From Photobacterium damselae (lineage in GTDB: Bacteria; Pseudomonadota; Gammaproteobacteria; Enterobacterales; Vibrionaceae), in NCBI RefSeq assembly GCF_003026815.1, contig NZ_PYOG01000013.1, positions 41,075 through 105,074 on the forward strand: a stretch of 64,000 bases of DNA, written 5' to 3'. Below the pieces are notes generated by a model that did no database searches, had not been told where the DNA came from, and saw only the letters and a list, made by a program, of their open reading frames with translations. Shown here piece by piece: positions 54,708-63,710 of the stretch (within the stretch, counting starts at the first letter, position 1; every line of letters begins with the position of its first letter). The position numbers and the translations under genes are program-made.

Positions 54708-55595
54708 GTGGATCGGTTAAGTAGCATTGAAATTTTTGTTAGGGCTGTTGAGTTAGGATCATTTGCTGTCGTTGCGGAAGAACGTGGTATTAGTGCGCAA
54801 ATGGTTGGCAAGCATATTAGAGGGTTAGAAAGCTCTCTTGGTACTAAGTTGTTAGCAAAATCAACTCGTTATCAAGCATTAACCGCTGCTGGAGAACAAT
54901 TTCATCTTCGATGTTTGAATATCTTATCGGAGATGAATGCTGCTCAAGAAGACATATACCGGAATATTAATGAACCAATAGGTAAACTAAAGCTATGCTG
55001 TGGGGTAAATTTAGGGATTAGTCTTATAGCGCCATTATTGGGTCAGTTTATTCAGCAGTATCCCAAGTTAGAAATTGAACTGATATTGGATAACAATCCA
55101 CCTGACATTCAACGAGATGGATTCGATGTTATTTTTCATGATCGGGTTGAAGGATATGAGTTCTTGGTTGGACATCAGATCTGTAGTTATGACATGGTTG
55201 CTTGTGCTAGTCCTGAGTATTTACATAAGTATGGCATACCAAAGCATCCTAAAGAACTAGAGCATCATCAATGCTTGAAACACAGTACAACATATCATGC
55301 ACATCGCTGGTGTTTTAAAGGGCCTGATGGCGAATATTTCTTACCTAGAATTTCCTCTCGCTTTATGATCAATAGTGGTCAAGCGATGCTTGCTGCGGCG
55401 AAAGAAGGGGCGGGGATTACTATCCAACCTCGATTCCAAGTACAAAATGATCTGAACTCAGGATCTTTAACTCATATTCTTCCTAGCTATACATTGCCTG
55501 AAATCGAGTTATTTATGCTTTATAAACCATCACTGCGTAATACATCACGATTAATATTACTCAATGATTTTTTTATGAAAAGTATGTATAAGTAA
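54708..55595 (+). CDS. LysR-family regulator, AaeR-like
   Basis: This 295-residue LysR protein starts at GTG 54708 and opens MDRLSSIEIFVRAVELGSFA, the pattern of the AaeR/PecT-type subgroup. The helix-turn-helix covers residues about 18-38 and the effector domain the rest. Its divergent position next to the aaeXAB-like operon makes it the probable activator, responding to an aromatic carboxylic acid. Confidence 0.9.
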   Translation: MDRLSSIEIFVRAVELGSFAVVAEERGISAQMVGKHIRGLESSLGTKLLAKSTRYQALTAAGEQFHLRCLNILSEMNAAQEDIYRNINEPIGKLKLCCGVNLGISLIAPLLGQFIQQYPKLEIELILDNNPPDIQRDGFDVIFHDRVEGYEFLVGHQICSYDMVACASPEYLHKYGIPKHPKELEHHQCLKHSTTYHAHRWCFKGPDGEYFLPRISSRFMINSGQAMLAAAKEGAGITIQPRFQVQNDLNSGSLTHILPSYTLPEIELFMLYKPSLRNTSRLILLNDFFMKSMYK

Positions 55596-55905
55596 TTGAT
55601 TTTATGGGTTTTTAAAGTGGTTTTGTGCAAGGTGAAAAATTTGAATTAGAAAAACATAGTTTTATAAATGGCGTATAACAACAATGTTTTTTATAATGAC
55701 TAAAAATAGTCATATTTCTGACGGCTAAATTGTTGTCTATTTTAATACTGACAACAATACTTACGCATAATGTGATGTGCTAAGTTAATAGATAGGTTGA
55801 TACCCAAATGATGCCATAAGAGGAGATATTTTCTCTCATTGATGTTGTTTGGGTATAATTATTATAAGCGTATTTAAGTAAGCAATTACTTGAAAGGAGT
55901 TTTCA
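55596..55905. promoter_or_regulatory. Upstream region of the DUF808 gene with repeated elements
   Basis: This 310-base gap holds three ACAACAAT elements (55678-55685 direct, 55729-55736 inverted, 55751-55758 direct), the perfect palindrome ATGACTA-AAAA-TAGTCAT at 55696-55713, and the dispersed ATACCCAAA/TTTGGGTAT repeat at 55800-55856. The spacing of the ACAACAAT elements suggests a regulator binding cluster. No open frame is convincing. Confidence 0.4.
55800..55856. repeat. Dispersed palindromic repeat (ATACCCAAA...TTTGGGTAT)
   Basis: Perfect nine-base ends enclose a 39-base interior that itself pairs (AGAG/CTCT). Elements with such ACCCAA/TTGGGT ends are common between genes in Vibrionaceae. 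A second clear copy lies at 62801-62836. Confidence 0.55.
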
Positions 55906-56802
55906 GTGGCCGGTGCCTCCCTTCTTACTTTATTAGATGATATTGCAACTGTTTTAGATGATGTTGCGTTAATGACCAAGGTTGCAGCTCGTAAGACAGC
56001 TGGAGTTTTGGGTGATGATTTAGCTCTTAATGCTCAACAAGTCTCTGGTGTTCGTGCTGAGCGTGAAATCCCTGTTGTTTGGGGAGTAGCGAAGGGATCA
56101 TTTCGAAATAAGTTAATCCTTGTTCCTGCTGCGATATTAATCAGTGTTATTGCTCCTTGGCTTATTTCTCCAATGTTGCTTCTTGGTGGCTTATTTCTTT
56201 GTTTTGAAGGTGCCGAGAAAATTTTAGAGAAATTCTTTCACCACGAAGAGCATAATGAAGAAGCAAAAGTTGAACCTGAAATTGTTGATATAGAACAGTT
56301 TGAGAAAGAAAAAATTAAAGGTGCAGTACGAACTGACTTTATCCTCTCCGCTGAAATCATTGTGATAGCGCTAGGTACTGTACAAGACCACCCTCTGATG
56401 ACTCAAATTCTAGTTGTTAGCTTGATCGCTATCGTGATGACAGCTGGGGTATATAGTTTAGTTGCGGGTATCGTAAAACTAGATGATGCAGGTCTTTATC
56501 TGGTAAATCATAGCGAAAAAGAAACATTAAAACATCGTATTGGTGGTGCTTTGGTAAGTGTCGCACCGTACTTAATGAAAGCGCTTGCCGTGATCGGTAC
56601 TATCGCAATGTTTTTGGTTGGTGGCGGTATTGTAGTTCATAGCATTCCGCAATCACATGACATTATTCATCATCTAACTGAAACAGTCAGTTTCCCAGGG
56701 GCTGCATCTATTTTACCTGCCGCGATTAATGGTGTGATCGGTATTATTGCTGGTCTTGTTGTACTTGCTGTTGTGACGTTGGTGAAAAAAATCAAAGGCT
56801 GA
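55906..56802 (+). CDS. yedI: DUF808 inner-membrane protein (YedI-like)
   Basis: This 298-residue protein starts at GTG 55906 with AAAGGAG nine bases upstream. The start AGASLLTLLDDIATVLDDVALMTK and the phrase KTAGVLGDDLALNAQQVSGV are hallmark DUF808 sequences. Three or four clusters of membrane segments occur near residues 65-105, 145-195, 215-245 and 262-290. The molecular function is unknown; it has also been annotated as a putative transporter. It is monocistronic with a strong terminator. Confidence 0.92.
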   Translation: MAGASLLTLLDDIATVLDDVALMTKVAARKTAGVLGDDLALNAQQVSGVRAEREIPVVWGVAKGSFRNKLILVPAAILISVIAPWLISPMLLLGGLFLCFEGAEKILEKFFHHEEHNEEAKVEPEIVDIEQFEKEKIKGAVRTDFILSAEIIVIALGTVQDHPLMTQILVVSLIAIVMTAGVYSLVAGIVKLDDAGLYLVNHSEKETLKHRIGGALVSVAPYLMKALAVIGTIAMFLVGGGIVVHSIPQSHDIIHHLTETVSFPGAASILPAAINGVIGIIAGLVVLAVVTLVKKIKG

Positions 56803-56828
56803 TACTGCTTTCTGATTTTCAATATAAT

Positions 56829-56862
56829 AACGCCCGTAACCTCTTGGCTACGGGCGTTTTAT
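56829..56862. terminator. Bidirectional terminator after the DUF808 gene
   Basis: AACGCCCGTA and TACGGGCGTT form a ten-pair stem with a ten-base loop, followed by TTATTTATT, between convergent genes. Confidence 0.88.
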
Positions 56863-56865
56863 TTA

Positions 56866-58839
56866 TTATAGAGTATTCATCTGCTCTTGCCATAAGCTAA
56901 CAACAGCGTAGCCGAGTGGATTATCATGACTACATGCACTAGTGTGTGTATGTTGTTGATGTTTACTGCTACGTACGCTCTCCATGACCACTTTATAACT
57001 TTGATCTGGGGTTAGTTTATGCATATCAACGAAATCACCACTTACGTTTGCCTGTGGTACTGATTTCTGTTCAAGTTTGATTGGTTGAATACGACCTTCT
57101 AGTACGGTACCCCAAATCTTAATATCTTTAATTTTTGCAGGATCAATCGTTAATGGGTTTTCATCAAGAATAGTAAAGTTAGCCAATTTACCTGGTTCAA
57201 TACTGCCAACCTGATTTTCCAACTGAAGAGAATATGCCGCATCAATGGTAACGGCTTTTAGTGCTTGTTCTGCACTTATTCGTTGTTCAGGACCTGCAAC
57301 TCGACCTGAGAATGTTGTACGGTTGACTGCACTCCACATCAGATATAGAGGTTGAGCCGGGGCCATTGGCATATCTGAGTGTAGGGAAATAGAGATTCCT
57401 TCCTTGGCAACATCACCTAAACGAACCATCTCATTAGAGCGTTCAGGGCCAACACCGGCTTCACTGTATTTGTCAGCCAGTGCCACTGTGTAGTATGGGT
57501 TTGCACTGACAATTGCGCCGAGTTCTTTTAGTTCTTTAACCTGCTCTGGGGTTGAGAAGCCAAAGTGAACAATGGTTGTTCGGTGATCTTTACGCGGATT
57601 GCGCTTCATATTTTCTTTGAGCGATTTGAGAACCATATCCAGTCCTTTATCGCCATTTTGGTGAATATGAATTTGGTAACCCGCATCCCAATATTGAGTA
57701 AAAGCTTGGGCGAAAATTTCTGGTTCGATCATCCATTCGCCTTCGTGGCCATCAAGATAGCCATCTTTCATCTGCATTAGCTGACTAAAAATAGCACCAT
57801 CAGCAAATAGCTTCACTTGTTTAGGAAGGAATGCCGTATTGCCTTCACCCCATGACAGCATCTCTTCAGTTGCACCGATCATATTGTCATTTAGGTGTTC
57901 AAGAGCCATCGTTTTTCCATCTGGAATGAAGTAAAAACGAAATGGTGTTTGTGCGTCACTAAGCACTGCGTTTTGAGCTTCTTGTAGCTGTTTTGATACT
58001 AGACCACCAGGTTCAGCTGAGGTCGTGATGCCATTTGCATGCAGATACTGTTCAGTAAACTCTAAGCCATCTTTTAAGCGTTTAGGAGTCGCAATGGCTG
58101 GGGCTATTTTAGGCAATAAAACAAACATGCCTTGCTCCCAGAAATGCCCTTCAGGTAAATTTATCTGTTCTTGGGCACTTTTACTTTGTTTTGCGATGTA
58201 GTCTGCAGTTATCCCATACTTTTTGAGCGCTGCGGTATTTAAAATAAATTCGTGAGCTGAGCGATGCCAAACAATAATAGGACGCTTATTATTGATCTTA
58301 TCTAAATCATCTTTGGTCAGTTTGCCATGGAAGTAATGGTGAAAACCCCAAGTGAGTAGTAGTTCATTAGGGTCGGTCAGTTTTTTATCAGCATCAGCAA
58401 GGCGCTTTAAGTAATCCTCTCGATTGCTAACAGCTTTAACTGTACCTGTTGGTAATACCCAGTCTTCCATTGAGATGATTTCTGCTGTCATCGTCAGAGA
58501 AGAAAGTAGTGGGTGAAGATGCTGATCAATTAAGCCAGGAACAATGATTTTATCTTGAAATTGGTTATTAATAGTAACGTTCTTATCACCAACTTTAGAT
58601 TTTACCTCTTCTAGAGAACCGACAGCGACTATCTTATGGTTAACAACTGCAACAGCCTGTGCGTTTTGTTTATTACCATCCATGGTAACGATATCTTTGG
58701 CAGTATAAATCGTTGTTTCTGGATTAAGAGCAGTAGCGCTAATAACATCTTGTAGCGAAGAGCCTTGAGCAAAAGCTCCTGTTGAAACAAATGATAGAGC
58801 TACGGCTAGAGAGGTTTTTTTTACTTTCATTAAGTTCAT
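56866..58839 (-). CDS. Exported YtcJ-like amidohydrolase (amidohydrolase 3 family)
   Basis: This 657-residue protein has a signal peptide (cleavage near residue 24, GAFAQG). The composite beta domain (VVNHKIVAVG) leads into a TIM barrel with the metal site DQHLHP near residue 107, HIHQNGD near 394, VHFGFSTPEQ near 423 and SLHSDMPMAP near 484. This is the YtcJ/LAF layout of N-substituted amide hydrolases. The substrate is unknown. A C-terminal extension with clustered histidines (HQQHTHTS) follows the amidohydrolase part. It is monocistronic and converges on the DUF808 gene. Confidence 0.85.
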   Translation of the reverse strand: MNLMKVKKTSLAVALSFVSTGAFAQGSSLQDVISATALNPETTIYTAKDIVTMDGNKQNAQAVAVVNHKIVAVGSLEEVKSKVGDKNVTINNQFQDKIIVPGLIDQHLHPLLSSLTMTAEIISMEDWVLPTGTVKAVSNREDYLKRLADADKKLTDPNELLLTWGFHHYFHGKLTKDDLDKINNKRPIIVWHRSAHEFILNTAALKKYGITADYIAKQSKSAQEQINLPEGHFWEQGMFVLLPKIAPAIATPKRLKDGLEFTEQYLHANGITTSAEPGGLVSKQLQEAQNAVLSDAQTPFRFYFIPDGKTMALEHLNDNMIGATEEMLSWGEGNTAFLPKQVKLFADGAIFSQLMQMKDGYLDGHEGEWMIEPEIFAQAFTQYWDAGYQIHIHQNGDKGLDMVLKSLKENMKRNPRKDHRTTIVHFGFSTPEQVKELKELGAIVSANPYYTVALADKYSEAGVGPERSNEMVRLGDVAKEGISISLHSDMPMAPAQPLYLMWSAVNRTTFSGRVAGPEQRISAEQALKAVTIDAAYSLQLENQVGSIEPGKLANFTILDENPLTIDPAKIKDIKIWGTVLEGRIQPIKLEQKSVPQANVSGDFVDMHKLTPDQSYKVVMESVRSSKHQQHTHTSACSHDNPLGYAVVSLWQEQMNTL

Positions 58840-59010
58840 TTAAATCAACCATCTGACTTTAATTATGTAATCATGAGGATAGACAATTAAAAGCAATATT
58901 GACCAATTAAAAGTTTTGAATTGCGAGCAATACGTAATTGTTGTGTTTTATCTTAATTTAATTGTTTTTATTTATAGCTATATTGCTTAGCAACTATCTG
59001 AAATTTTATG

Positions 59011-59093
59011 AAAAAAAAAGCCTATCTATAAGGATAGGCGTACGGAAGAAGAAATAAACTTCTTAAGGGCATACTGGATGTGAATACCAATAT
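59011..59093 (-). ncRNA. Candidate small RNA (promoter plus Rho-independent terminator)
   Basis: On the minus strand TTGAAA (59129-59124) and TATTAT (59105-59100) are separated by 18 bases, a good sigma-70 promoter. A hairpin GCCTATC/GATAGGC (59039-59020) followed by nine T residues lies about 60 bases downstream, giving a transcript of about 80 bases. No open frame with a start and ribosome binding site is present, and neither flanking gene needs this terminator. The identity is unknown. Confidence 0.4.
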
Positions 59094-59271
59094 GTTTTTA
59101 TAATATGATGTACTGTATTTATCTTTCAAGATGAGAGATTAAATTTTGCGAGTCATCGTTTATTTTTTTGTAAACTGAAGCAATAACAAAATTGTTGTTT
59201 GGAGGGATGCAGCTAAGTTGTTTTGAGCTGTTTGATTATGGTAGTTGCGTGGTTGTATGAGGCGGGGCATA

Positions 59272-59320
59272 AAAAAACCGAGCTAACTTTTCCTTAACAA
59301 GGTAAAAGGGCTCGGTTTTT
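59272..59320 (-). terminator. Terminator of the tal-tkt operon
   Basis: AACCGAGC and GCTCGGTT form the outer stem, with CCTT/AAGG inside; on the minus strand it is followed by a run of seven T residues. Confidence 0.85.
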
Positions 59321-59349
59321 ATTAGCTATGGGTAATTACTATACGCGAA

Positions 59350-61344
59350 TTAAGCCAATAGTTCTTTTGCGGTCTCAACCACGTTCTCTACGGTAAAGCC
59401 AAATAGCTTAAATAGTTGATCCGCTGGTGCTGATTCACCAAATGAGGTCATACCGATAATACGACCATCAAAACCAACGTATTTGTACCAGAAGTCAGCA
59501 ATACCAGCTTCAATTGCAACACGAGCAGTCACATCTGATGGTAGAACAGATTCGCGGTAAACCGCATCTTGCTTATCAAATACATCGGTTGCTGGCATAG
59601 AAACAACGCGTACTTTACGGCCTTCAGCAGTAAGTAGAGCATAAGCCTCTGTTGCTAGTTCAACTTCAGAACCTGTTGCAATCAGAATTAACTCTGGCTT
59701 GCCATCACAATCTTTAAGTACATAACCGCCTTTTGTGATGTCTGCTAATTGCTGAGCATCACGCTCTTGTTGAGCTAGGTTTTGACGAGAGAAGATAAGT
59801 GATGTTGGACCATCTTTACGTTCAATAGCAAATTTCCAAGCAACAGCTGATTCAACTTGGTCACATGGGCGCCATGTGCTCATGTTTGGTGTTAGACGAA
59901 GAGAGGCAACTTGTTCAACAGGTTGGTGTGTTGGACCATCTTCACCCAAACCGATAGAGTCGTGTGTGTAAACTTGGATATTTTGCACTTTCATTAGTGC
60001 AGCCATGCGCATTGCGTTACGTGCGTATTCCATGAACATTAGGAATGTTGCACCGTATGGTACAAAACCACCGTGTAGAGCAATACCGTTAATGATAGCA
60101 GTCATACCAAATTCACGAACACCGTAGTGAATGTAGTTACCAGATGTATCATCAGCGGTTAAAGACTTAGAACCAGACCACATGGTTAGGTTTGATGGTG
60201 CAAGGTCAGCAGAACCGCCCATAAATTCAGGTAGTAGTTTACCGAATGCTTCTAGTGCGTTTTGTGATGCTTTACGAGAAGCGATATTCGCTGGATTTGC
60301 TTGAAGGTCAGCGATAATGGCTGATGATGCTTCTTCCCAGTTAGCTGGTAGTTCACCATTTACACGGCGCTTAAATTCAGCTGCTAATTCTGGGTATTGT
60401 GCAGCGTATGCAGCAAATTTTTCATCCCAAGCTGTTTCTTTAGCTGTACCTGCTGCTTTAGCATCCCATTCTGCATATACGTCTGTTGGGATCTCAAATG
60501 CACCGTAGTTCCAACCAAGGAATTCACGAGCCGCTTTGATTTCTTCTGCACCAAGTGGAGCACCGTGACAGTCGTGAGAACCTGATTTATTTGGCGAACC
60601 AAAGCCGATAATAGTCTTACAACAAATTAGTGTTGGGCGAGTTGTATCTGCTTTTGCTTCTTCGATAGCTGCGTTGATCGCTGCCGCATCGTGACCGTCT
60701 ACAGAACGGATAACTTGCCAGCCGTATGCTTCGAAACGCTTAGGTGTATCATCAGAGAACCAACCTTCAACATGACCATCGATAGAAATACCGTTGTCAT
60801 CCCAGAACGCGATTAATTTGCCTAGACCTAAAGTACCAGCAAGTGAACACGCTTCGTGAGAGATACCTTCCATCATACAACCATCACCCATAAATGCATA
60901 AGTATGGTGGTCTACAATGTCATGGCCTTCACGGTTAAATTGAGCTGCTAGCGCTTTTTCTGCTAAAGCCATACCAACAGCGTTAGTGATACCTTGACCT
61001 AGAGGACCTGTTGTTGTTTCAACGCCTGGTGCATAGCCGTATTCTGGGTGGCCAGGCGTTTTTGAATGAAGTTGACGGAAGTTCTTTAGATCGTCGATAG
61101 ATAGGTCGTAACCAGTTAGGTGCAATAGCGAGTAGATCAACATTGAACCATGGCCGTTTGACAGAACAAAACGGTCGCGATCTGCCCAGTTAGGGTTTTG
61201 TGGGTTGTGGTTCATGTGGCTACGCCATAAAACTTCAGCGATATCAGCCATACCCATTGGTGCACCTGGGTGACCAGAGTTTGCTTGTTGAACACCATCC
61301 ATGCTTAGAGCACGAATTGCATTGGCAAGATGTTTACGATCCAT
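59350..61344 (-). CDS. tkt: Transketolase
   Basis: This 664-residue thiamine-diphosphate enzyme is full length. Conserved sites include [12 protein letters not shown] at residues 22-33, GPLGQG near 115, the cofactor motif [13 protein letters not shown] starting near 153, and the pyrimidine-domain stretch [16 protein letters not shown] with the catalytic glutamate and histidine region. It moves two-carbon units in the pentose phosphate pathway. It follows the transaldolase gene by 98 bases on the same strand without a terminator, so the two are probably co-transcribed. It would be one of two paralogues in these bacteria. Confidence 0.96.
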   Translation of the reverse strand: MDRKHLANAIRALSMDGVQQANSGHPGAPMGMADIAEVLWRSHMNHNPQNPNWADRDRFVLSNGHGSMLIYSLLHLTGYDLSIDDLKNFRQLHSKTPGHPEYGYAPGVETTTGPLGQGITNAVGMALAEKALAAQFNREGHDIVDHHTYAFMGDGCMMEGISHEACSLAGTLGLGKLIAFWDDNGISIDGHVEGWFSDDTPKRFEAYGWQVIRSVDGHDAAAINAAIEEAKADTTRPTLICCKTIIGFGSPNKSGSHDCHGAPLGAEEIKAAREFLGWNYGAFEIPTDVYAEWDAKAAGTAKETAWDEKFAAYAAQYPELAAEFKRRVNGELPANWEEASSAIIADLQANPANIASRKASQNALEAFGKLLPEFMGGSADLAPSNLTMWSGSKSLTADDTSGNYIHYGVREFGMTAIINGIALHGGFVPYGATFLMFMEYARNAMRMAALMKVQNIQVYTHDSIGLGEDGPTHQPVEQVASLRLTPNMSTWRPCDQVESAVAWKFAIERKDGPTSLIFSRQNLAQQERDAQQLADITKGGYVLKDCDGKPELILIATGSEVELATEAYALLTAEGRKVRVVSMPATDVFDKQDAVYRESVLPSDVTARVAIEAGIADFWYKYVGFDGRIIGMTSFGESAPADQLFKLFGFTVENVVETAKELLA

Positions 61345-61442
61345 AATAAATCTCGTGTTTTCTAAATTGAATAAATTGGTTTGATGAAAAGATTGGGTAT
61401 CAAACTAATGAATGATACCCAAAATCTCTTTTTATCTAAATC

Positions 61443-62393
61443 TTATAGTTTCTCTGCGATCATTGTTTCAAGTTTACCTTGGTCAATCGCAAAGTTACGA
61501 ATACCTTCAGCTAGTTTCTCAACAGCCATTGCATCTTGGTTGTGTTCCCATAGGAACTCAGAGTGGGTCATTGCAGCTGGACGAGCTTTAACTTCAGTTG
61601 CTGGAAGAAGTTTTTGCTCAACAACACCTGTTGCATCTTCAAGATCTTGAAGAAGTTGAGGGCTAATAGTTAGACGGTCACAGCCTGCTAGCTCAAGAAT
61701 TTCACCTGTGTTACGGAAGCTTGCACCCATAACGACAGTGTTGTAACCATGTTCTTTGTAGTAGTTGTAGATATTAGTTACAGAGATAACACCTGGATCT
61801 TCTTGAGGTGCAAAATCACGGCCTTCTTTAGCCTTGTACCAGTCCATGATACGACCAACAAATGGTGAGATTAGGAATACACCAGCTTCCGCACATGCAC
61901 GAGCTTGAGCAAAAGAGAAAAGAAGCGTTAAGTTACAGTTGATGCCTTCTTTTTCAAGAACTTCAGCTGCACGAATACCTTCCCAAGTAGACGCCAGTTT
62001 AATTAGGATACGATCGTTGCTGATACCAGCATCATTGTACATTTTGATTAATTTGCGTGCTTTAGCAATACTACCTTCAGTATCAAATGATAGACGAGCA
62101 TCAACTTCAGTAGAAATACGACCAGGAACGACTGTTAGGATTTCTTTACCGATATTTACCGCTAGCATGTCACAAGCATCTTGAACTTGCTGAGTTTTGT
62201 CAGAGCTTTGTGCTTTTGCATACTCAATAGCTTGATCAATTAATGGTGCATATTGTTCGATTTGAGCAGCTTTTAGAATAAGAGATGGGTTGGTTGTTGC
62301 ATCTTCTGGCTGGTATTTAGCAATTGCTTCAATTTCACCTGTATCAGCTACAACTGTTGTTAGGGCGCGAAGTTGTTCTAGTTTAGTGCTCAT
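61443..62393 (-). CDS. tal: Transaldolase
   Basis: This 316-residue class I aldolase-type enzyme has [21 protein letters not shown] at the start, DATTNPSL near residue 30 and the Schiff-base lysine in [12 protein letters not shown] (K131 region). It transfers dihydroxyacetone units in the pentose phosphate pathway and is a partner of the downstream transketolase. A weak leader hairpin GCTAAG/CTTAGC lies upstream near 62430-62456. Confidence 0.96.
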   Translation of the reverse strand: MSTKLEQLRALTTVVADTGEIEAIAKYQPEDATTNPSLILKAAQIEQYAPLIDQAIEYAKAQSSDKTQQVQDACDMLAVNIGKEILTVVPGRISTEVDARLSFDTEGSIAKARKLIKMYNDAGISNDRILIKLASTWEGIRAAEVLEKEGINCNLTLLFSFAQARACAEAGVFLISPFVGRIMDWYKAKEGRDFAPQEDPGVISVTNIYNYYKEHGYNTVVMGASFRNTGEILELAGCDRLTISPQLLQDLEDATGVVEQKLLPATEVKARPAAMTHSEFLWEHNQDAMAVEKLAEGIRNFAIDQGKLETMIAEKL

Positions 62394-62893
62394 AGCTATC
62401 GACCTTCTACGTTGGTAGTGCTTTTAATGCTAAGTGTTATTTCTATTTGCTTAGCGATTAAAGGCCAAATAATTAACTGGATGTTAACAGCAATAATTCA
62501 ATCATCAAACAAACGACTTGAACATATGGTTTGCTGTAGAACATTTGATGCATTGATAATTCATTTTTATGTGATACTTGTCAACGATATTAGAGGTTAA
62601 ATTTCGTTTAGATCTCATTTTTACTTATTTTTATGACCTTGATAGCCAAATCTCGTAGTTTAATGCGTACGACATATGATTTAATAAATGTATCTAGATT
62701 GAGCATATGATCATGGTTGTGATCTTTTGTTCGTATTGAGTAGCAATGATATTGAGTAAGATGACTTATTTTTATCTGCTCTGAGTGAAATTTGTTCGAC
62801 ACCCAAGTGATTTCAAAATACAAAATTCACTTGGGTATAAATGTAGAACAGATAATCACGAGAAACCAATTAGGAGTATTCCCAATTGATTGA
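62394..62893. other. Intergenic region with a dispersed palindrome
   Basis: This 500-base AT-rich gap contains the palindromic repeat at 62801-62836 and, close to transaldolase, a short hairpin. Several weak open frames on both strands have poor composition and no ribosome binding site, so I do not call genes here. Confidence 0.5.
62801..62836. repeat. Dispersed palindromic repeat (ACCCAAGTGA...TCACTTGGGT)
   Basis: Perfect ten-base inverted arms surround a 16-base AT-rich centre (TTTCAAAATAC...). This matches the common Vibrionaceae intergenic palindrome type and is followed by a T-poor sequence, so it is not obviously a terminator. Confidence 0.6.
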
Positions 62894-63613
62894 TTAGCTG
62901 AGAAGTTGCTCTAAGGTCAGAGGTGCTGAAGTTAGACCAATCTTTTGAGCGGGAGTTAAACCACTTCGATCTTGTCGACATAAATTATGCCAAGCACGAT
63001 AAATATCGAGCAAAGGCATCAATCCGCCAGGTCTTAGTTTGCGTCGTGGTTCATTGACTAACTGTGAAAATTGATCATGAAAACGACTTTGGTATTCACT
63101 GATTGCACGATGAGAAGCAATTTCAAGCCAGCGTTTTTCATTGTCTTTTTCACCGCCCAGATGGCTAATACCTTTGCTTGTTTCATTATGTCGCGTAAAG
63201 GCCCAGCGATCTCTCCACCATCCTAATAATACGATATCAATACGTTCACTTACCTCTTGATCAAGCCAATCGGCATCTTCAACTACATACAAAGGATGGA
63301 AGCTTTTATCTTTTACTCGCTCAAGAAAAACGGAAATACATGCCGATCTTAATAACGTTTCTTGCGGCATAAAGAGAGATAGCTGTTCGTTGTTCTCTTT
63401 TAATTGCTGAGCTAAGTGCAAGTAATGGGCATACGCTGTGTATTGGGGTCTGATGAGACACCCTTTTGTTGGGTAGTTGATTTTCGCTTGATTTGTGAGC
63501 GGATCTTCCATATTTGTTCGAGATAATATTTTGCGATACGTTGCATCAACTCTTGCCAGTAAGCCGTTAGTCTCAGGCTGTGGTGCTTCTACTAATCTTA
63601 ATGGTTGTGGTGT
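62894..63613 (-). pseudogene. Unknown gene truncated at its 5' end by an insertion sequence
   Basis: From an ATG at 63511 the frame encodes 205 residues, but it stays open upstream to 63613, where a stop coincides with the insertion-sequence end. The extra stretch (including PETNGLLARVDATYRKILSR) has protein-like composition continuous with the rest, so the real gene began further upstream and was cut. The protein is soluble, tryptophan-rich in the middle (LLGWWRDRWAF), with a basic C-terminal half (NEPRRKLRPGGLMPLLD). I do not recognise a family. Whether the remaining ORF is translated is unknown. Confidence 0.6.
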
Positions 63614-63615
63614 TT

Positions 63616-63666
63616 ATCCCAATTTAAAATGTCCTTTTTCTTTCCCAGATTAAAATGTCTCTTTTT
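63616..63666. repeat. Tandem terminal repeat at the insertion-sequence end
   Basis: Two copies of a CCCA-N3-4-TTAAAATGTC element about 26 bases apart (cores at 63624-63633 and 63650-63659), each followed by a T-rich stretch, lie outside the transposase stop. They are probably binding sites for the transposase at the element's terminus; the outer copy abuts the truncated gene. Confidence 0.55.
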
Positions 63667-63710
63667 AAAGTAGCTCATCTTGCTCAGAAACTGGTTATAG
63701 AGTAGGGAAG

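Noticed and set aside
62608..62823. Minus-strand frame between transaldolase and the truncated gene
   Set aside because: It has no ribosome binding site, begins inside the dispersed palindrome and has no recognisable protein features.
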